64,000 bases of DNA from NCBI RefSeq assembly GCF_027596085.1, contig NC_072465.1, positions 19,050,207-19,114,206 of the forward strand, in the 5' to 3' direction. Both the position numbers and the translations under genes were made by a program. This stretch comes from Anoplopoma fimbria (Eukaryota > Chordata > Actinopteri > Perciformes > Anoplopomatidae). The notes under the pieces are model-generated. The model was not told the DNA's origin, made no database searches, and saw only the letters and a program-made list of their open reading frames with translations. Shown one piece after another: positions 1-50,161 of the stretch (its first letter is position 1; the number at the start of each line of letters is the position of its first letter).

Positions 1-974
1 GAGGGTGGGAGATGAGTTAGATGGAATCAAATTTGGCTGTTCTTATTTGAGGCATACAGCTCAATCTATTACAAACTGTACTTGTTAATTAAAAACCTTG
101 TTTTTCTCAGGTTCAGTAAAAATCTGGCACTGGGTGACATGTTTTTTGTGTCTTTATTTTTACATAAATCATTTAAAATATTGTTTTGATATGATGTTTT
201 TTTGTTTAAATGATCAATCGTTTAGTACATTAACTATTTGGAAAATAAATGGCAATAACAATATCCCAGAGCCCAAAAGAAACATCCTCAAACTGCTTGT
301 TTTGTTTAAGTTACACATATTCCAAATTTCTCATAAAAAAAAAAAAAGAATCACTACATTTTTATAATTATTGCTGATGATCGATCAGTGTGTTGACTTA
401 AGAGTAAAAGGCAAATTATATACCGTATGTTATGCAAGTGGTACAATTTCTCTTCCTCTCAAAGCTGGAGTGTGTTTATTATCAGCAAGCCGTAGAGCCG
501 TTCAGATTATGTGTATGATATCTGTTCAATTCTGTGCACGTGGCTGTCCCAGTGCTTCAGTATATTTGTGCAATTTGCATACACACCCACTGTATGTGCA
601 CGTGTGTGAGTGCGGTCAGCTTGTGGAAGAATAAGCGTTGCCACGGTAACACTGGGCAAAGCATACTTGGAAGGAGAGACTTGGGAGAGGAGTGGGTGCT
701 CTCTCTCTCCACCACTTGGGGATTGTTACTCTTTGGCTCAGATTCCCTGACAGGATTTTCACTCATCTCACTTCACACATGTGCTCGAATCTTTCTGTGT
801 CTCCCTTTTCATCTTTACCCAGTCCTTATTTATTAGTATTTCCCCCTCACTCCATTTACTGACTCACTCGAAATACGACCAATAAAGCGTATAGCATGTG
901 GTACTCTCCATATGTATTCCTAAATGTTTTATTTCAGCCACTGTGATAGAACAAATCTCATTATCGTCTTTATC

Positions 975-1093
<119 letters not shown>

Positions 1094-1168
1094 CCACTGA
1101 AGTGACAGTCGGGACACAAATAAGAGTGTGCAATCCTTACTGTCATTATTCATAACATGCCTCTTCAC

Positions 1169-1187
1169 ATATATATATATATATATA
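1169..1187. repeat. short (AT)n tract
   Basis: About nine AT units followed by an A-rich run. Confidence 0.9.
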
Positions 1188-1605
1188 AATAAAAAAAAGA
1201 TAAGCAGCAAATCCCTAAATTTAGGGAGCTGAGATATTTTGCACTTCTGCTTCAAAAACACTGAAACGATTAATCTTTTTATCATAATAGTTAATATATT
1301 TAATTTTCATTTGTTTGACTAAGCATTTTATGAAGTTATTGTTTAAGCTCTTAAGGAAATAAGCACAACTTGGACAACATTTATCGAATTTGTTGTTAAA
1401 ATGAACAAAAGCAAGAAAGTGTTGATAATCAGTACTGTCGAAATCTGTCCTTTTTGTTCATTCGGAGTCCTATTAGCTGGCACTGAGCTGAAACCTAGTC
1501 TCCCTGGGGTCTTGCTATATAGTACCTTCAGTATGCTTGACAACTACACTTACATCTATGGAACAGCATGTCAGGTACACTCTCTTTCTATAACACACAT
1601 ACACT

Positions 1606-1632
1606 AACACACACACACACACACACACACAC
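1606..1632. repeat. short (AC)n microsatellite
   Basis: About 13 AC units, with degenerate ACACAT copies on the 5' side. Confidence 0.95.
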
Positions 1633-3773
1633 CTACGCGTGCACACACAACAGCACAGCATGTCAAAAGCACACTGAACATAATGCATTTGACTTGCTGT
1701 TAAGCAGACACCTTCAGTCTGTGCTCTTTGCCCCAAAATAGATTTACTGCAGGCTTTCTGTTCTGTTTCTCAACAAGCCTCCAACCAAGATTAGATTTAA
1801 AAGGATAGCTTGACATTTTCGACGCTTTGAATTTTACTTTCTATTTGTTGTTTTCTTCGATCAGCACTTGGCGAAATGTGTTGAGAAAAGATTCTGTATC
1901 GACAGTGTAGTTAATCACTTTAATGGCTTGTTGGAATTGGTGCACTCGCCCTCTCCATCTAATGGCCACTCTTGTCCACCTGCTAACGAGGATTTGATAG
2001 AGAATGCTAATAATGTGTTAATGTGCCTGACAAAGCCTTTAATATATTTCCATGCAGTAAATAAGAAGAAAATACTGAAATGCCATCTATTATCTGAACC
2101 GAGGGTCTAAGAAAGGTGTCGTACTTGTTTGCTGTAAAACCCTTTGAGGGAAAATTGGAATTTGTGATTTGGGGTTTTATATCTAAAAAAGACCTAACTT
2201 GGTTGAGATCAACGTCAAATAAAACAAATATGAAAGAAGGATTCTAAGCAATCTGTGTTTAATTTGGCTTAATATTGCAAAGCTTAATTCATCTGTCTAG
2301 TAAGAGATTTATATCTGCTTTCAATGTTTGCTTAAGCAGCTCAATATTTTAAAACCACATTTTTTTGATTATTATGGATTATTGATTCCTTCAGGCTTGG
2401 ACGCATTTTATATGTCCGTTTTGCTGCAGCTGCCACGAGGTGGCGGTTCCAGCGGAGAGGGTTGGAGAGAAATTCTTCTAAAATCTCATTAACCATTTAA
2501 ACCCAATCAGAGCACTGGCCCATGTTCACCTCGTAATTGGACATATCTGGTTAATGTTCAGCTGTGTGTCTCACAGACTCAGACAGGAGTATAAATACTT
2601 TATTATGAGTTTGTGGTAAATAACATAATTAATGCCTTTTCCCTAATGACCAATGATTACATCAGGAAGACACTGCCTGTCATTGGCTAATGAGAGGATG
2701 AAACAAATGGTGTCATCTGCACTGTCTGCTGAATGTTTAGGGGAATAAGCTCCCAGCAACAGGAAACAAACAAATAAATGACCGGCTGAAAACCATACAG
2801 GATGTATTATAGTTTTAAACAATCATTCATACATAACGCTTTAGTAAATTAAAGTCGTTTGCTTTATGAAAACACATTCATATTTGCTAGGCATTATTTT
2901 TGCTATGCTAGAGTTATCCTACCAGCTATTTCTAAAGCAGTAAATCAGCAGTTCCACAATCTATTGATTGACAAATGTAATTTCAGATATCAATCTCACC
3001 TAGGTGCAAAACACTCTTTAAGCCATATTTTTTTCCTAAAAGATGAGTATTATCTGGCCAAGGTGTATCAGTTATTCCACTTGTTTACTATGCGGTTCCA
3101 TTCGCTTCATGGTGTTTGTACAAATTTTTTTCTGTTCTACATTTGAATTTTGCGTTGGGAATGCATTTTTCTGATTCATACCCAAATTTTGGAAAACTGC
3201 TTTTTGATTTTATATTTGCCTATTAATGATTATATGAAACTTAATTATTAAATCATCTTCCATGCAAGAAATGCAGCACAAAGTGCTTAACATTTAAGGA
3301 GGATAGACATAGAATAAACATTAAAAAAATATATATAACTTTTTCACTTATTACACTTATTCCCTGCAAGAAAGATTTCTTGGTCATGAATTCCAAAACC
3401 ATCTCAATCTGCTGTCATATGTAATTCAAACTTTATTTTAATATACTCTAAGACAACATTTGTTTCCTGGAAATTCCATCTCACATTAAAGACATATTCA
3501 ACATTTTGAATCTATTTTTCTCTGCCAACTCTTTCCTCAGTTGTTGTAAAGGATAAAAGCAGTAGTAATGGGAGGAAATGGAACAGATGAAATCCATTTA
3601 GAGAGGGAGAAAATAAATAAAACACAAACAGCAATACCGCCGCCTTTCATTCTCAGAGATTCCGAAGATGTTCTGTTTGACGTGAGTTTCTACGCACAAG
3701 GACAGTTGCTGGCATGGGATGCCCAACGTTGGCATGACGATGCTATGGTTGGCACGTCCTGACCTGGACGTGG

Positions 3774-3806
3774 CTAAGGACCAGCTGCCCTCACCCTGGT
3801 CCTTAG
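3774..3806. repeat. perfect 11-bp inverted repeat with 11-nt loop
   Basis: Arms CTAAGGACCAG (3774-3784) and CTGGTCCTTAG (3796-3806) are exact reverse complements around the loop CTGCCCTCACC. The near-palindrome CCAACGTTGG lies about 40 bp upstream. No function recognised. Confidence 0.9.
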
Positions 3807-6800
3807 GTGCTCCCGCAGGCAAGGACATATGCCAGAGGGAGAGCTGGCAACTTTACTTCCTCTTCCACCCGGGGCTCTCCTTAATCCATCCCTCCTGTTC
3901 CTTCCCTTTGTCTTCCATTTTTCTTCCTCTTCTCTTCACACTCACCCCACCCTTCTATTCCTCTGTCTTTCTATTTCTGTCCCTGTTTTTCATACTTGCT
4001 GTCATTCCCTCTCTCATTCCCTTCTATCCCTATCATCCTCTCTCCCCTCTGGATGACTCCCTCCTTTTTCTCACTATCAGTTAATGTGGCCCACTCCAAC
4101 TGCCTCCAACCTTCGATTTCGCTCCCTGTATTCATGTAGGAGTGGACGATATTCTTGCACTCCACATGACTGTACCAGCCAACTGGGCCAAGGCCTGCAG
4201 GAATGCTGCAGGGCAGTAATACAGTCTTCCAGTCCATGATGAGGACACTTGTCACGCCAGTGTGGTTTCTCGCTCGTCCTCTTGTCAAATTTTCCAATCA
4301 ACCTTCTTCCAGTTTTCGCACTTATCCTTGCTTCCCTTTACCCCTTCACAACGTATTTACCCCTCCCCTTCTTTTTGAGTTCATTGGTTTACTTTATTTA
4401 CAACTAATGTATTGTTATTACTTTTATTTGCTCTTCTGCTTCAGAGATTTGATCGATCAAATAGGAGAGTACAAAATGTGTACCATCAAATCTGTGTGAA
4501 TGCCTTTTCCATAATATCGTTTAACAGTGCAAACTGATATAGCCTTACGTGATTTCCATTATTTTACCTACACATTAATACCAATACATTATTCAATTTA
4601 TAAAAATCTTTACCAAATACAGTAATTATGACAGGGATCTAACCTGTCCTTGTTTCAAGTCATTTTAAATCCTGGATGACGTTCATTAACTAAATCATGG
4701 TCCCATTTAGAGTGAAACAGATGATAAACAGGGGTATGCTTTAGGGCGTGGCTAACTTGTGATTGACAGTACGATACCTCGGCGTTGTCTGGTCTCTCAG
4801 CTTCTTTATTTGTTTTTATATCTAATATATACTCGCACGCCATCCTGACATCTTGGCTTCAGTGAGAAAAGTTACATCACTTGTGTACCTATCTATTGAT
4901 ATAGAAATAACACAAATTTAGATTAAGGTGTCTTTAGCTTTCATTCTGCCTCAATTAATCATTTAACAAATATTAGTTTGAATTATCTTTTGAATGAAGA
5001 ACTTATGACGTTATGGTAATTTTCTGAGGTCTGATCACTATACTGTAGGTTTAACTGGTTGTTGTGAAACAGACCATGGGGTTCCCTCAAAGGCAACAGA
5101 AACATGTATTTACATTTATATAATATTCTATAAATTTGATTTAAATAAAGACTTAGTGATTTATCAGATTAATTACCACTGACCTAACACTCTCAATAAA
5201 ACATTTATGCATTTTTTTTTACACTGACTAGACAAAAACTAGAAACACAGTATCTGAAAGCGAGGGAAATGCAGGGAGTCCATTAAGCTTTGTGCCTCTG
5301 AAAGATCAAAGCATTGTGATTCTAATGTGATGACGACTTCTCTTTCACTGCAATCTCAGCAACACTGTCAAATCTGTGAGCAAGTGCTGAACACACAAAG
5401 GACATCATTCTTCTGAAGATGTCTCTTTCTCTGCTTCCTCGACTGGTTCTCTTTCTCCTTCTCAGTGTCCAAAACTACTCCATGGGGAAACTGGGAGCTT
5501 CAAGCCAAAGACATCCAAGACACTCTCATCTCTCCTCAATGTTGGGCACGCAAGCATGCAACGTCCAGATGACAAAAGCACTGTGAGCCAAAGCCAATTA
5601 TAGCAGGACCTCACTACTCACTGCAGAACAACAACAAAGCAGTTTGTTGTAATAATAAATAATAAGATGCTCATTGTAGAGCGACAGATGGATTTTTTTT
5701 TTACCTTAACTGAATCTTGTTTTACTATCATCTACGTTTCAATATCACAAACATTCTGTCAAGTTGATTTTCTGAACAGCATACTGAGCTTCTGTTATTT
5801 TCCCCAAATGCCTATCCCTCACAATTGAAGCCATATTTGTGAGTATAGGGGTGTGTTTGTGTATGTCTGTTATCTTCCTCTTCTGACCAGAATAATGACC
5901 TGAGCAGGTGGTTGAAGCAACAGGAGTATAAGCTCGTAGGACACTCACACAGCCATGCTAAACACATGCCACTGTGTTGCCAGAACATACACCTGTGATC
6001 TGAATACCTCCTACAGTGTAAATATCCCGGATATGACAGATGTGTGTGCATCTGCAATTTACTAGCTTTACTTAAACAAATTCTTCTAATTGAAGCATGT
6101 AACACATCTCATATATAATGAAAAAACTAAGACTGGAAGTAAAAGTTGAGAGAAAAAGAAAGTTTAAAAGTAACGTTAAGTCTATTGGGCAACCGATTTA
6201 CTACGATACAGTAGCCACTGACAGTTCCTTTAAAATGATTATGTCAGTATTTCAACATAACTGAATGCCGTTCACAAATGACTCTGTAGTATGCGTGACT
6301 TGTTTGCAAGAAACGTGCAAGGCAAACTGGTGTGCTTATTTGTATGCACGCATCCCTTTCAGAATATATGAATGAGTGTACATGTGCACGTGGATACAGT
6401 ATCCACGAGCATGAACATGTACAGTATGGGTGTGCTTATACTGTATGTGTGTACGGATTATTGTGTAAACGTGTGTGAATTTCTGCCCCAAGGATGAGGC
6501 TTCTTCACTTCTTCTTCTTCATGCAGCAGAGGCATAACACTGGCTGTATTATGAAGCCAGAGAGGCAGAAAGGGTACTGATATGGGCATCAAAGACTGCC
6601 TCTTTGCCTTTGTGCCTTTGTGTGGTGGCCATCAAAGACTTCCATAGCCATCATGGCATCCCGCAGGATTGGCCTCTTATATAAGAACACACCAGCCAGC
6701 ATACTGCAAGGCTGGAGTGGCGCTGAGGGAGTGGGGGCGGCTGGGGGAGGGAGAAGGGGACGTACTAAATATTCCTCAGAAATGTCCCTTTTGCATCATG

Positions 6801-7380
6801 CTTTCTGAGTTTACTTCATTATGACCGTCTTTCTCTGTCTTGCTTTCCCTTTGTAACTTTCCTTTATTCTAATAAGAGCTATAAAAAAAATGCATTCATT
6901 CCGACATGTGCTGTATTCTCTACATTACCCTATTAATGTGTTAGATTTTGTGTTCACTATATTAGCATATTCTGTGGATATAAACATGTATTAACAGGTT
7001 TGGATGTATGTATATGGGTAGCTAAGCTGTACAGTAATTACTACTGATGGAAGGTAGCAAGCAGTGCAAGTATGTAAGCTGATATCATTTTAAGTTCACC
7101 CTAAGTTTAACTCCTACTTTAGTGCATAAGGTAACCTATTTTATGAATGAAAAGATTATAGAACAGACTTAATGTTCCATTTAATCCAACAAGACGACTG
7201 GGAGTGGTAGCCAAGACAAGAAATAAACCATAGCAACAGTTTTAAAGTCCAATAGTCCAGACTAGTACAGTATATGATGCAAAAATGACTGCACCACTTT
7301 TTTCTATCATATTTCTAACTTTTCTAACTTCAAAAGGACTGTACTGAGTAAAATTAAGTCACATCACTGATATTGAATGG

Positions 7381-7560
7381 GAATTATTTGGTTTATTAGA
7401 CCTCAGTCTAAAGCCCATTTATTCAAAGCCTCGACTTGAACTCAACCCCATTCTGGACATCAACCTAACTTCAACTCGAGACTTTTGTCTGAACTTAAGG
7501 GGTCCTGACTACAACCCAGGCTCTAGGTCCAGGTCGAATACAGAGTCCCTTTTGGTTTTT
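7381..7560. repeat. GACT/TCGA-rich degenerate repeat
   Basis: Contains repeated short words such as CTCGACTTGAACTCAA, CAACTCGAGACTTTT, TCCTGACTAC and CCAGGTCGAATAC. This resembles the GACTCGAGACT-type degenerate minisatellites common in fish genomes. The boundaries are approximate. Confidence 0.45.
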
Positions 7561-8150
7561 GGCAAGTGGAGGAAAGATGGAACTGTAAGATACACTGAAC
7601 AAATCAAAGGACTCTTTAGTCTTTAGAACTGCAGCATCTGTGGTGTGATGCCAAATTTGAACAGTTTTTGACAATAAATGAAATGTCCATGTTAAAAGTC
7701 CTGCTTTTTCAAATCAGGGCAAAGTAGAGCTCAATTGGAAAAATACTCCATATACATTGTTGAACAATGAAATACCATTTGTCTCTGTTTCATATATTTA
7801 GATAATAAATAATAAAAGATAAAAAAGATAAAAAATAATAAAACTATTTTAAAAATCACTCTGCAAGCTGGCATAAAGCCTGGGAGACATTATGGTTCTT
7901 GTAAACCTGCAGTAACTGCATTGCTTTTCTACTGTGCTTTAAAGAAACCACACAAATGTGTAGCTCTCCATGTTCAAACCCAGTGACCAACACACTTCAC
8001 CAAGACTGTGATTGCGCCTCGAGGGGTAGGAAGTGAAATCTGTGGGATCCTTCAGCTCATTCCCCATGCAAGTTCCATAAGGGTATTTTCCAGTTGGTTG
8101 GCCATAGACTCAAGGGGTTTACAAGGATAGTGACACAGACAGGCCCAAAT

Positions 8151-8155
8151 GTGTG

Positions 8156-8218
<63 letters not shown>
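8151..8218. repeat. (GT)n microsatellite
   Basis: About 34 GT units with one GTTG interruption near the start. Confidence 0.98.
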
Positions 8219-8220
<2 letters not shown>

Positions 8221-9052
8221 TGTGTGTGCGTTTGTGTGCAGGTGAGAAATCATTGCCATGCCAAATTATTACTGAGGCGTGAAGCTCTAACAGTCTGAAG
8301 ACTTCCTGATCTTGGCAAACTTTGCTTTTAGGATATTTATGCCAAATGCTTTATTATGAAAATACTTTTTCAGACCTGTGGCCTGAAGGAATATCTAATA
8401 ACAGGTTTCAGATTCTGAGATTACAACATGTAACAATCTGTCCGTCTATGTCTTATTGCATACAGGTCTTATTGGCTTAGAGAGATATTCTCTTCACGGC
8501 ATTCACTGTAAATAAGAGACAATCTCCAGCACTTAGACAGATTGGATTCAATTACAGTCTGCTATGCTCTGAATATCAGATAAGACAAAATTACACAACC
8601 GTTCTCAAGGTGACAAGTTGAGTGAATGCCTGATGAATCTAAAGCAGCTGCCAAGGACACAGACTGCCTGCTTCGCCAAGACGAAAGCACCACAGAACTG
8701 TCCCACTGTTCCAGGGCTGCTCTCATCATGGGGTTTCACTGCTCACACAGAAGGAGCTGAAATCTATTCAGCTAACCCACGATATTTAAGACTTAACTCG
8801 ATAGGCTTGTATAATAGAATATCTTAAATATTGTGATAAGAGTTCATAGAGAATGCCACATATGATGTGCAGTGTAAAAATGGAAGGGGTATGTATGTAT
8901 GGTGTTCCAAATTTCATATGAAATTTACTAAAATATAAATAAATTCACATGTTCAGGTGTGTGTGTTCAAATGCAGCAACATTCATGTTCAACTCCCTAA
9001 AGGAAAGGCTCTTAAGTGTCTTCTACAATGGCGACCACTACAAGTGGCTTAC

Positions 9053-45900
<36,848 letters not shown>

Positions 45901-46457
45901 GATGTCAGCTAGTCAAGTCAGTTAGATAAGTGTTTGTTATTGCTTATAGATCAATCAAAAAGCTTGCACAACAGGGAGATGAGCTCAGTCTCATCCAAAA
46001 AAAATCCAAAATAGGTATCACGCAGGCAAAGACAACCAAAAAGACAAAAAAAAAAGAGTGCCACTTGCAGGTAAAGCAGGCAGATAGAGAGATTAAAAAA
46101 GGGGGGGGGAATCCGAGTGGACCAATCGATGAGCTTGGTTTCAGGAGTGACAGTCAGATATCGGCAGATCAAAAAACGTTAGAGAGAAGAAACAGAAGAA
46201 GAAGAGAAAGAGTGGCAGAGAACAAGGAGAGGAGGGGATGACGAAACACTAGTGGGGAGCATCCAGGTGAGCGTTGGACAGCCCCAGTGGTCAGGTCCTG
46301 AGAAGGGCGATGATGGTGGATCCAAGTCCTGTAGGTCTCAGGCTCACCACGGCTGCAGTCCAGACCCGCTCCATGTGTGGCTTCCCATTGCTGCTATTCT
46401 GATGTTGCCTCCGCTGCCTCTCTGTCTCTACATGGTGGTCCTCCCCATCACTGCTAC

Positions 46458-46458
46458 A

Positions 46459-46526
<68 letters not shown>
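46458..46526. repeat. (GA)n microsatellite
   Basis: GA units with one CAGA interruption near the left; (CT)n on the transcript strand, inside the candidate 5' UTR/promoter block. Confidence 0.97.
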
Positions 46527-46530
<4 letters not shown>

Positions 46531-46777
46531 CGAGAGATGAATTCAAAGAGGACAGAAGGTGAGGGAGGAGGAGGGAGAGAGACACAGAAAGAGAGCACAA
46601 GGAGTGAGCGTTGCGTTCTCAAGACAGGGGTGAATGCAGCGGTAGATGGTGCACGGCTGAAGGACAGCCTCTCCTGGCTGCTGCAGTAACTATGGCTATG
46701 CTGTCTCTATCTACTGCTGCTGCTGCTGTTGCTACTGGTGCTGCTAACCTCATCGTGAGGACACACCGACTGCCAGG

Positions 46778-46780
<3 letters not shown>

Positions 46781-46807
<27 letters not shown>
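46781..46807. repeat. short (GA)n tract
   Basis: About 13 GA units followed by GGGGGAGAGAG; second (CT)n on the transcript strand in the same block. Confidence 0.95.
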
Positions 46808-46813
<6 letters not shown>

Positions 46814-47020
46814 AGAGAGAAAGGGGATGCAAAAGAGAGGGAGGGCGGAGAGAGGAGGATGCTCCTTTCTGGTGCAGAGCGGAGAGGAGTTGTGTGCGGG
46901 CGGGAGGCTGGGGCTGCTCTGACGACAAAGCGGAGAGGAAGCACGTAACGCTGCGCTGTCACAGGGAGGATGGGCCGAGCTGGAGAGCTGCTGCTGACAT
47001 CTCACCTCTAGTTCTCTCTC

Positions 47021-49000
47021 TTTCTACAGTAACTGACCTCTCCTATGCAGTCACTCTATCTCAGCCATCCCTTCCTCTCTGCCTGTGTCCCTGTGATGCC
47101 CTGCATTAATGACTTCCCTCTATGTCTCCCAACCTCTCGCCTTAGGGCTATAATCAGCTCAGGGGGGAAGATTTCTACAGTGGGAAGGTGTTACATTGCA
47201 ATTTACTGGATTAAGATAATTCAGAGTCTGTGACCGGTTGATATTAACTGCAAGTCAACACATTTTTAGGTGTCAAAAGATGTGGTTGGTGTAATTATTT
47301 TATTCTTGACAAATCCCATGAAAAGACCAATATCAACAGTTGACTAGTCTACTTTTTATTACCTCCCCTCTTCCCTACTCTGTCTGTGGTACCCACAAGC
47401 ATGAAGATGTAAATGTTCAAAAGAAAAAAAGGTTATATATACAGTCTAATTTTATGAAACCTTAGATTATTTCCTGCAAACGCTGGACACCATTAGTGTC
47501 CTTTTTTAGGGAAGCAGTGATGCTTAGTGAGTATTTTTAGCACCAGCACTCATAGTGCCCAGGTTCATTGTAATAAAGTAACAAGTCACCCAGTGCAAGT
47601 GTGTAGCTCATTGTATTTTTAATAGACACCTCTAGTGCTTAGACAACAATAGAGGTCTACGGCACTGAAGAATTATCAGCACAAGCAATACAATGCACTA
47701 AACCCTTGATATATTCAATTAAAATAGGCCAAGACTACAGCAGCAGCATGGCTGGCTGGTCGAATCATTAAAAAAACGACATAATAATTCAATAACAATG
47801 AGTTTTTTGGTCATTCATTCTTTGAAGGTCATAAGGGTTTAAGTTTACAGTGCTTTATATCACACACCAAAATCCTAAAAGTAAAAGGCCCATGTTAACA
47901 ATTGAATCCTGCTTTACCAAGAAATAAAATCTACAGAATACAATCTTTACATGTATAGTATGAGGAAGTTAAAGCAGCCAAGAACAGGCAGCTCCATTGT
48001 TGTGAATTCCTTTTGTTAAGTAAAAACATGTTCCTGGAGACTGGTAGTGCAATCTGTTACTTTCTACACATTCAAACTACACAAAAGACAATGGAGTTTT
48101 TGAAGTTGTCTAACCTTGTTGGTATGCAGTAAAAATGCCATAGAACGCCGAGGTAACATGAACATGAATACATTATTTATGTCACTGCTAAGAGACGTTT
48201 CCTTGTAAAACCATTACCCGAACCTAGAGAACATGTTGGCCAATGGTGTATAAGTTAATAATACAAGGTAGCATGATGCAAGATACAGAGTTTGTCTAGC
48301 CATCTGTTGTCTGTTTAGAAGTACCAATGGAAATCCCCAGACAAGTCACTTAGCATCAGATAAAACTTTACACTAAAGTAGTAAGCATGCTCAGATTCTT
48401 GGTACTGCTGGCATGCACTGCTTAATTAGACCAGACTGAAACAATCAGCTAGGTGTCCAGTCGCAATTATCAAGCACAGCGATACGGAGGGGACAAGTTC
48501 CAGAAACAATAGTGCGTCTGGAACCGCCTGGGCAACAACCTTGTCACAGCAGGGTAGTAAGAGAGCCTGCCAACACGTGAATACACATCTGTAACTCCAC
48601 AGGAACCAGTCCTGTCTGTTAATGAGCTTCAGCCCTTGCTGAAGTGACAAAGTTAGACAGCACTGGCAATGTCACCTGGACTAGTGGGACCTAATAAACC
48701 TGCTATACATTTCTGCAAAACATTTCCAACAAAGGAAAATGTTTTTTTTCCCAAACAAGTCACAAGTCTAAATTAAAGACATTACATATTCTGGCTTAGT
48801 TAGGTTTTGGATAGTTTCTCCAGTTATTAAACAAAAAAGGACATTGCATCTTCCACTCTGTTTTTCTCCAACCTTTCAAAACAAATCTACCAGACATCAG
48901 CAAGCTACGCTGCTTGATTCCAACAAGGTTTCGGTTAGCATAAGTTTGTTAGACAAGCGGAGTACAGCTAACATTTCACGGCGAGTGAACTCTTAAGGTA
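47021..49000. other. non-coding flank between candidate promoter and DIRS element
   Basis: AT-rich upstream sequence. I see no exon, RNA gene or recognisable repeat; short ORFs at 48426-48650 and elsewhere match nothing known. Confidence 0.6.
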
Positions 49001-49115
49001 CGCTGTTAGGCCGGCCTAATCCCCGTTTGCTAGAGCAATTTACCAACAGGTTAACGCATTACGTCGCCCCTGGTGCGTCTAATTGTTGATATATTTCCCT
49101 TCCTTTCCGGTCGCC

Positions 49116-49781
49116 ATGCCTTCGGCCACCACCCCTGCCAAAGGGATTGAACCGAAGGCCAAAGAGGCTGCATTCTGGCTGTGCCCTGCGTCATGCTGTG
49201 CGTCTTTCTTGGGCAGAGACCTTTATCCAATGTGCATAGCTTGCATGGGCGCTAAACACGCTCAGGCATTGCTGGCTGACCCCCCCCAGTCATGTTTGCA
49301 ATGTGCTTCAATGCCAGAAAAGACCATGGAAAGGAGGCTGAGAATAGTCAGGACCCTTGCCTGTCAGGAGCCACCCGACCCATCCGCCCGAGCCTCACGG
49401 AGCTGGACGGACATGATGGACTTTTCGAAGGAGTTCCTTGAAGTGGAGCCTGGTTGTGAGAACACAGAGGGTGATGCCAACTCTGACCTCCTCGACATGG
49501 ACAAAATGGAGGATGAGGAGGATGACTCAGACTTTCCTGTTCAACAGTCCAGACACCCTAGTGGATCCAACGCTGTTCCCCCAGAGCGAGGAGGCTCAGC
49601 GAGGCTTTTACTCCTGTTACTACCTCATCTTGAAGAAGGGGAGTTCATCCCTCTGCCCCTTTTGAGATATCCGTGTGTTAAACAGACACCTACACAAATA
49701 CACGTTCAGGATGCTAACACACAAAATGCTGTGTTGTTTTATTCGTCCGGGAGATTTGTTTGTAACGATCCATCTCTCTGA
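49116..49781 (+). pseudogene. DIRS-like Gag-type ORF
   Basis: Open for 221 codons from the first ATG (GTCGCCATG). The N-terminal half has a Cys/His cluster (CPASCC, CIACMGAKHA, CLQC) that matches the zinc-finger-like region of fish DIRS first ORFs, normally written CxxCLGxxHA. It is followed by an acidic stretch (MDKMEDEEDDSD). The C-terminal part runs into unrelated sequence and a stop, probably because of the internal deletion. It is not a host gene: its neighbours belong to the same retroelement and are broken. Confidence 0.8.
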
Positions 49782-50160
49782 TTTGCTCCCACTCATGGGA
49801 GCAGGCAGTCAGGGATTTCACTAAGGTGATAAATCCTCTCACAGATCTCGGGTTCAATATAAACTGGACAAAGAGTTGAGTAGAACCTGCGCAATGTACA
49901 GAATACTTGGGTGTACCTCTCTTATAAGGTCACGCTGTTGGAAGCGAGAGTAGCGCATCTCACAGAGTGTCCCTCCCTCTTCGGGCTGGGGAAAGCCCTG
50001 TTGTTCAGACTATGTCTTCGCCTTCTCGCCCTAATGGCTTCAGTGATATCTGTTTGTCCATTTGGGGCACCTGATGAGGGATTTTCAGCGCTGGTCCGTG
50101 GCATTGTGCCCCTGCCCACGCCGTCACCTCAGTCGCAGAGTGATAATATCACTGGCGTGC
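49781..50160 (+). pseudogene. DIRS reverse transcriptase / RNase H remnant
   Basis: Frame 49781 reads ICSHSWEQAVRDFTKVINPL, then TDLGFNINWTKS-stop-VEPAQCTEYLGVPL, the segment that follows the YLDD box in DIRS RTs. The frame then shifts and continues as LEARVAHLTECPSLFGLGKA and LRLLALMASV, matching the region with the LLGLMA motif. At least two in-frame stops and one frameshift; the RT palm upstream is absent. Confidence 0.75.
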
Positions 50161-50161
50161 G

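Larger units (their letters stand above)
46348..47020 (-). promoter_or_regulatory. candidate promoter / non-coding first exon of atp2b2
   Basis: This block stands out from the AT-rich surroundings. On the minus strand it is GC- and pyrimidine-rich, with CpGs (GCAGCGTTACGTGC, CTCCGCCCTCC, CCCGCCCGCAC), (CT)n tracts and CAG/CTG-rich sequence, typical of brain-gene 5' UTRs. A good minus-strand donor (GTG|GTGAGC) sits with its GT at 46347-46346. It lies 450-1,100 bp upstream of the ATG. No TATA box is evident, and the transcription start cannot be placed. Inference only. Confidence 0.35.

Noticed and set aside
4077..4301. Overlapping minus-strand ORFs at 3971-4301
   Set aside because: Two frames overlap, neither matches the missing PMCA segments or any transposase I know.
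46252..46689. 145-codon plus-strand ORF through the (GA)n tract, and matching minus-strand frames
   Set aside because: Contains long Arg-Glu repeat from the microsatellite; the region is better explained as 5' UTR/promoter of atp2b2.
49083..49781. Gag-like ORF as a novel host gene
   Set aside because: Its cysteine pattern and its downstream RT and recombinase remnants place it in a DIRS-type element.
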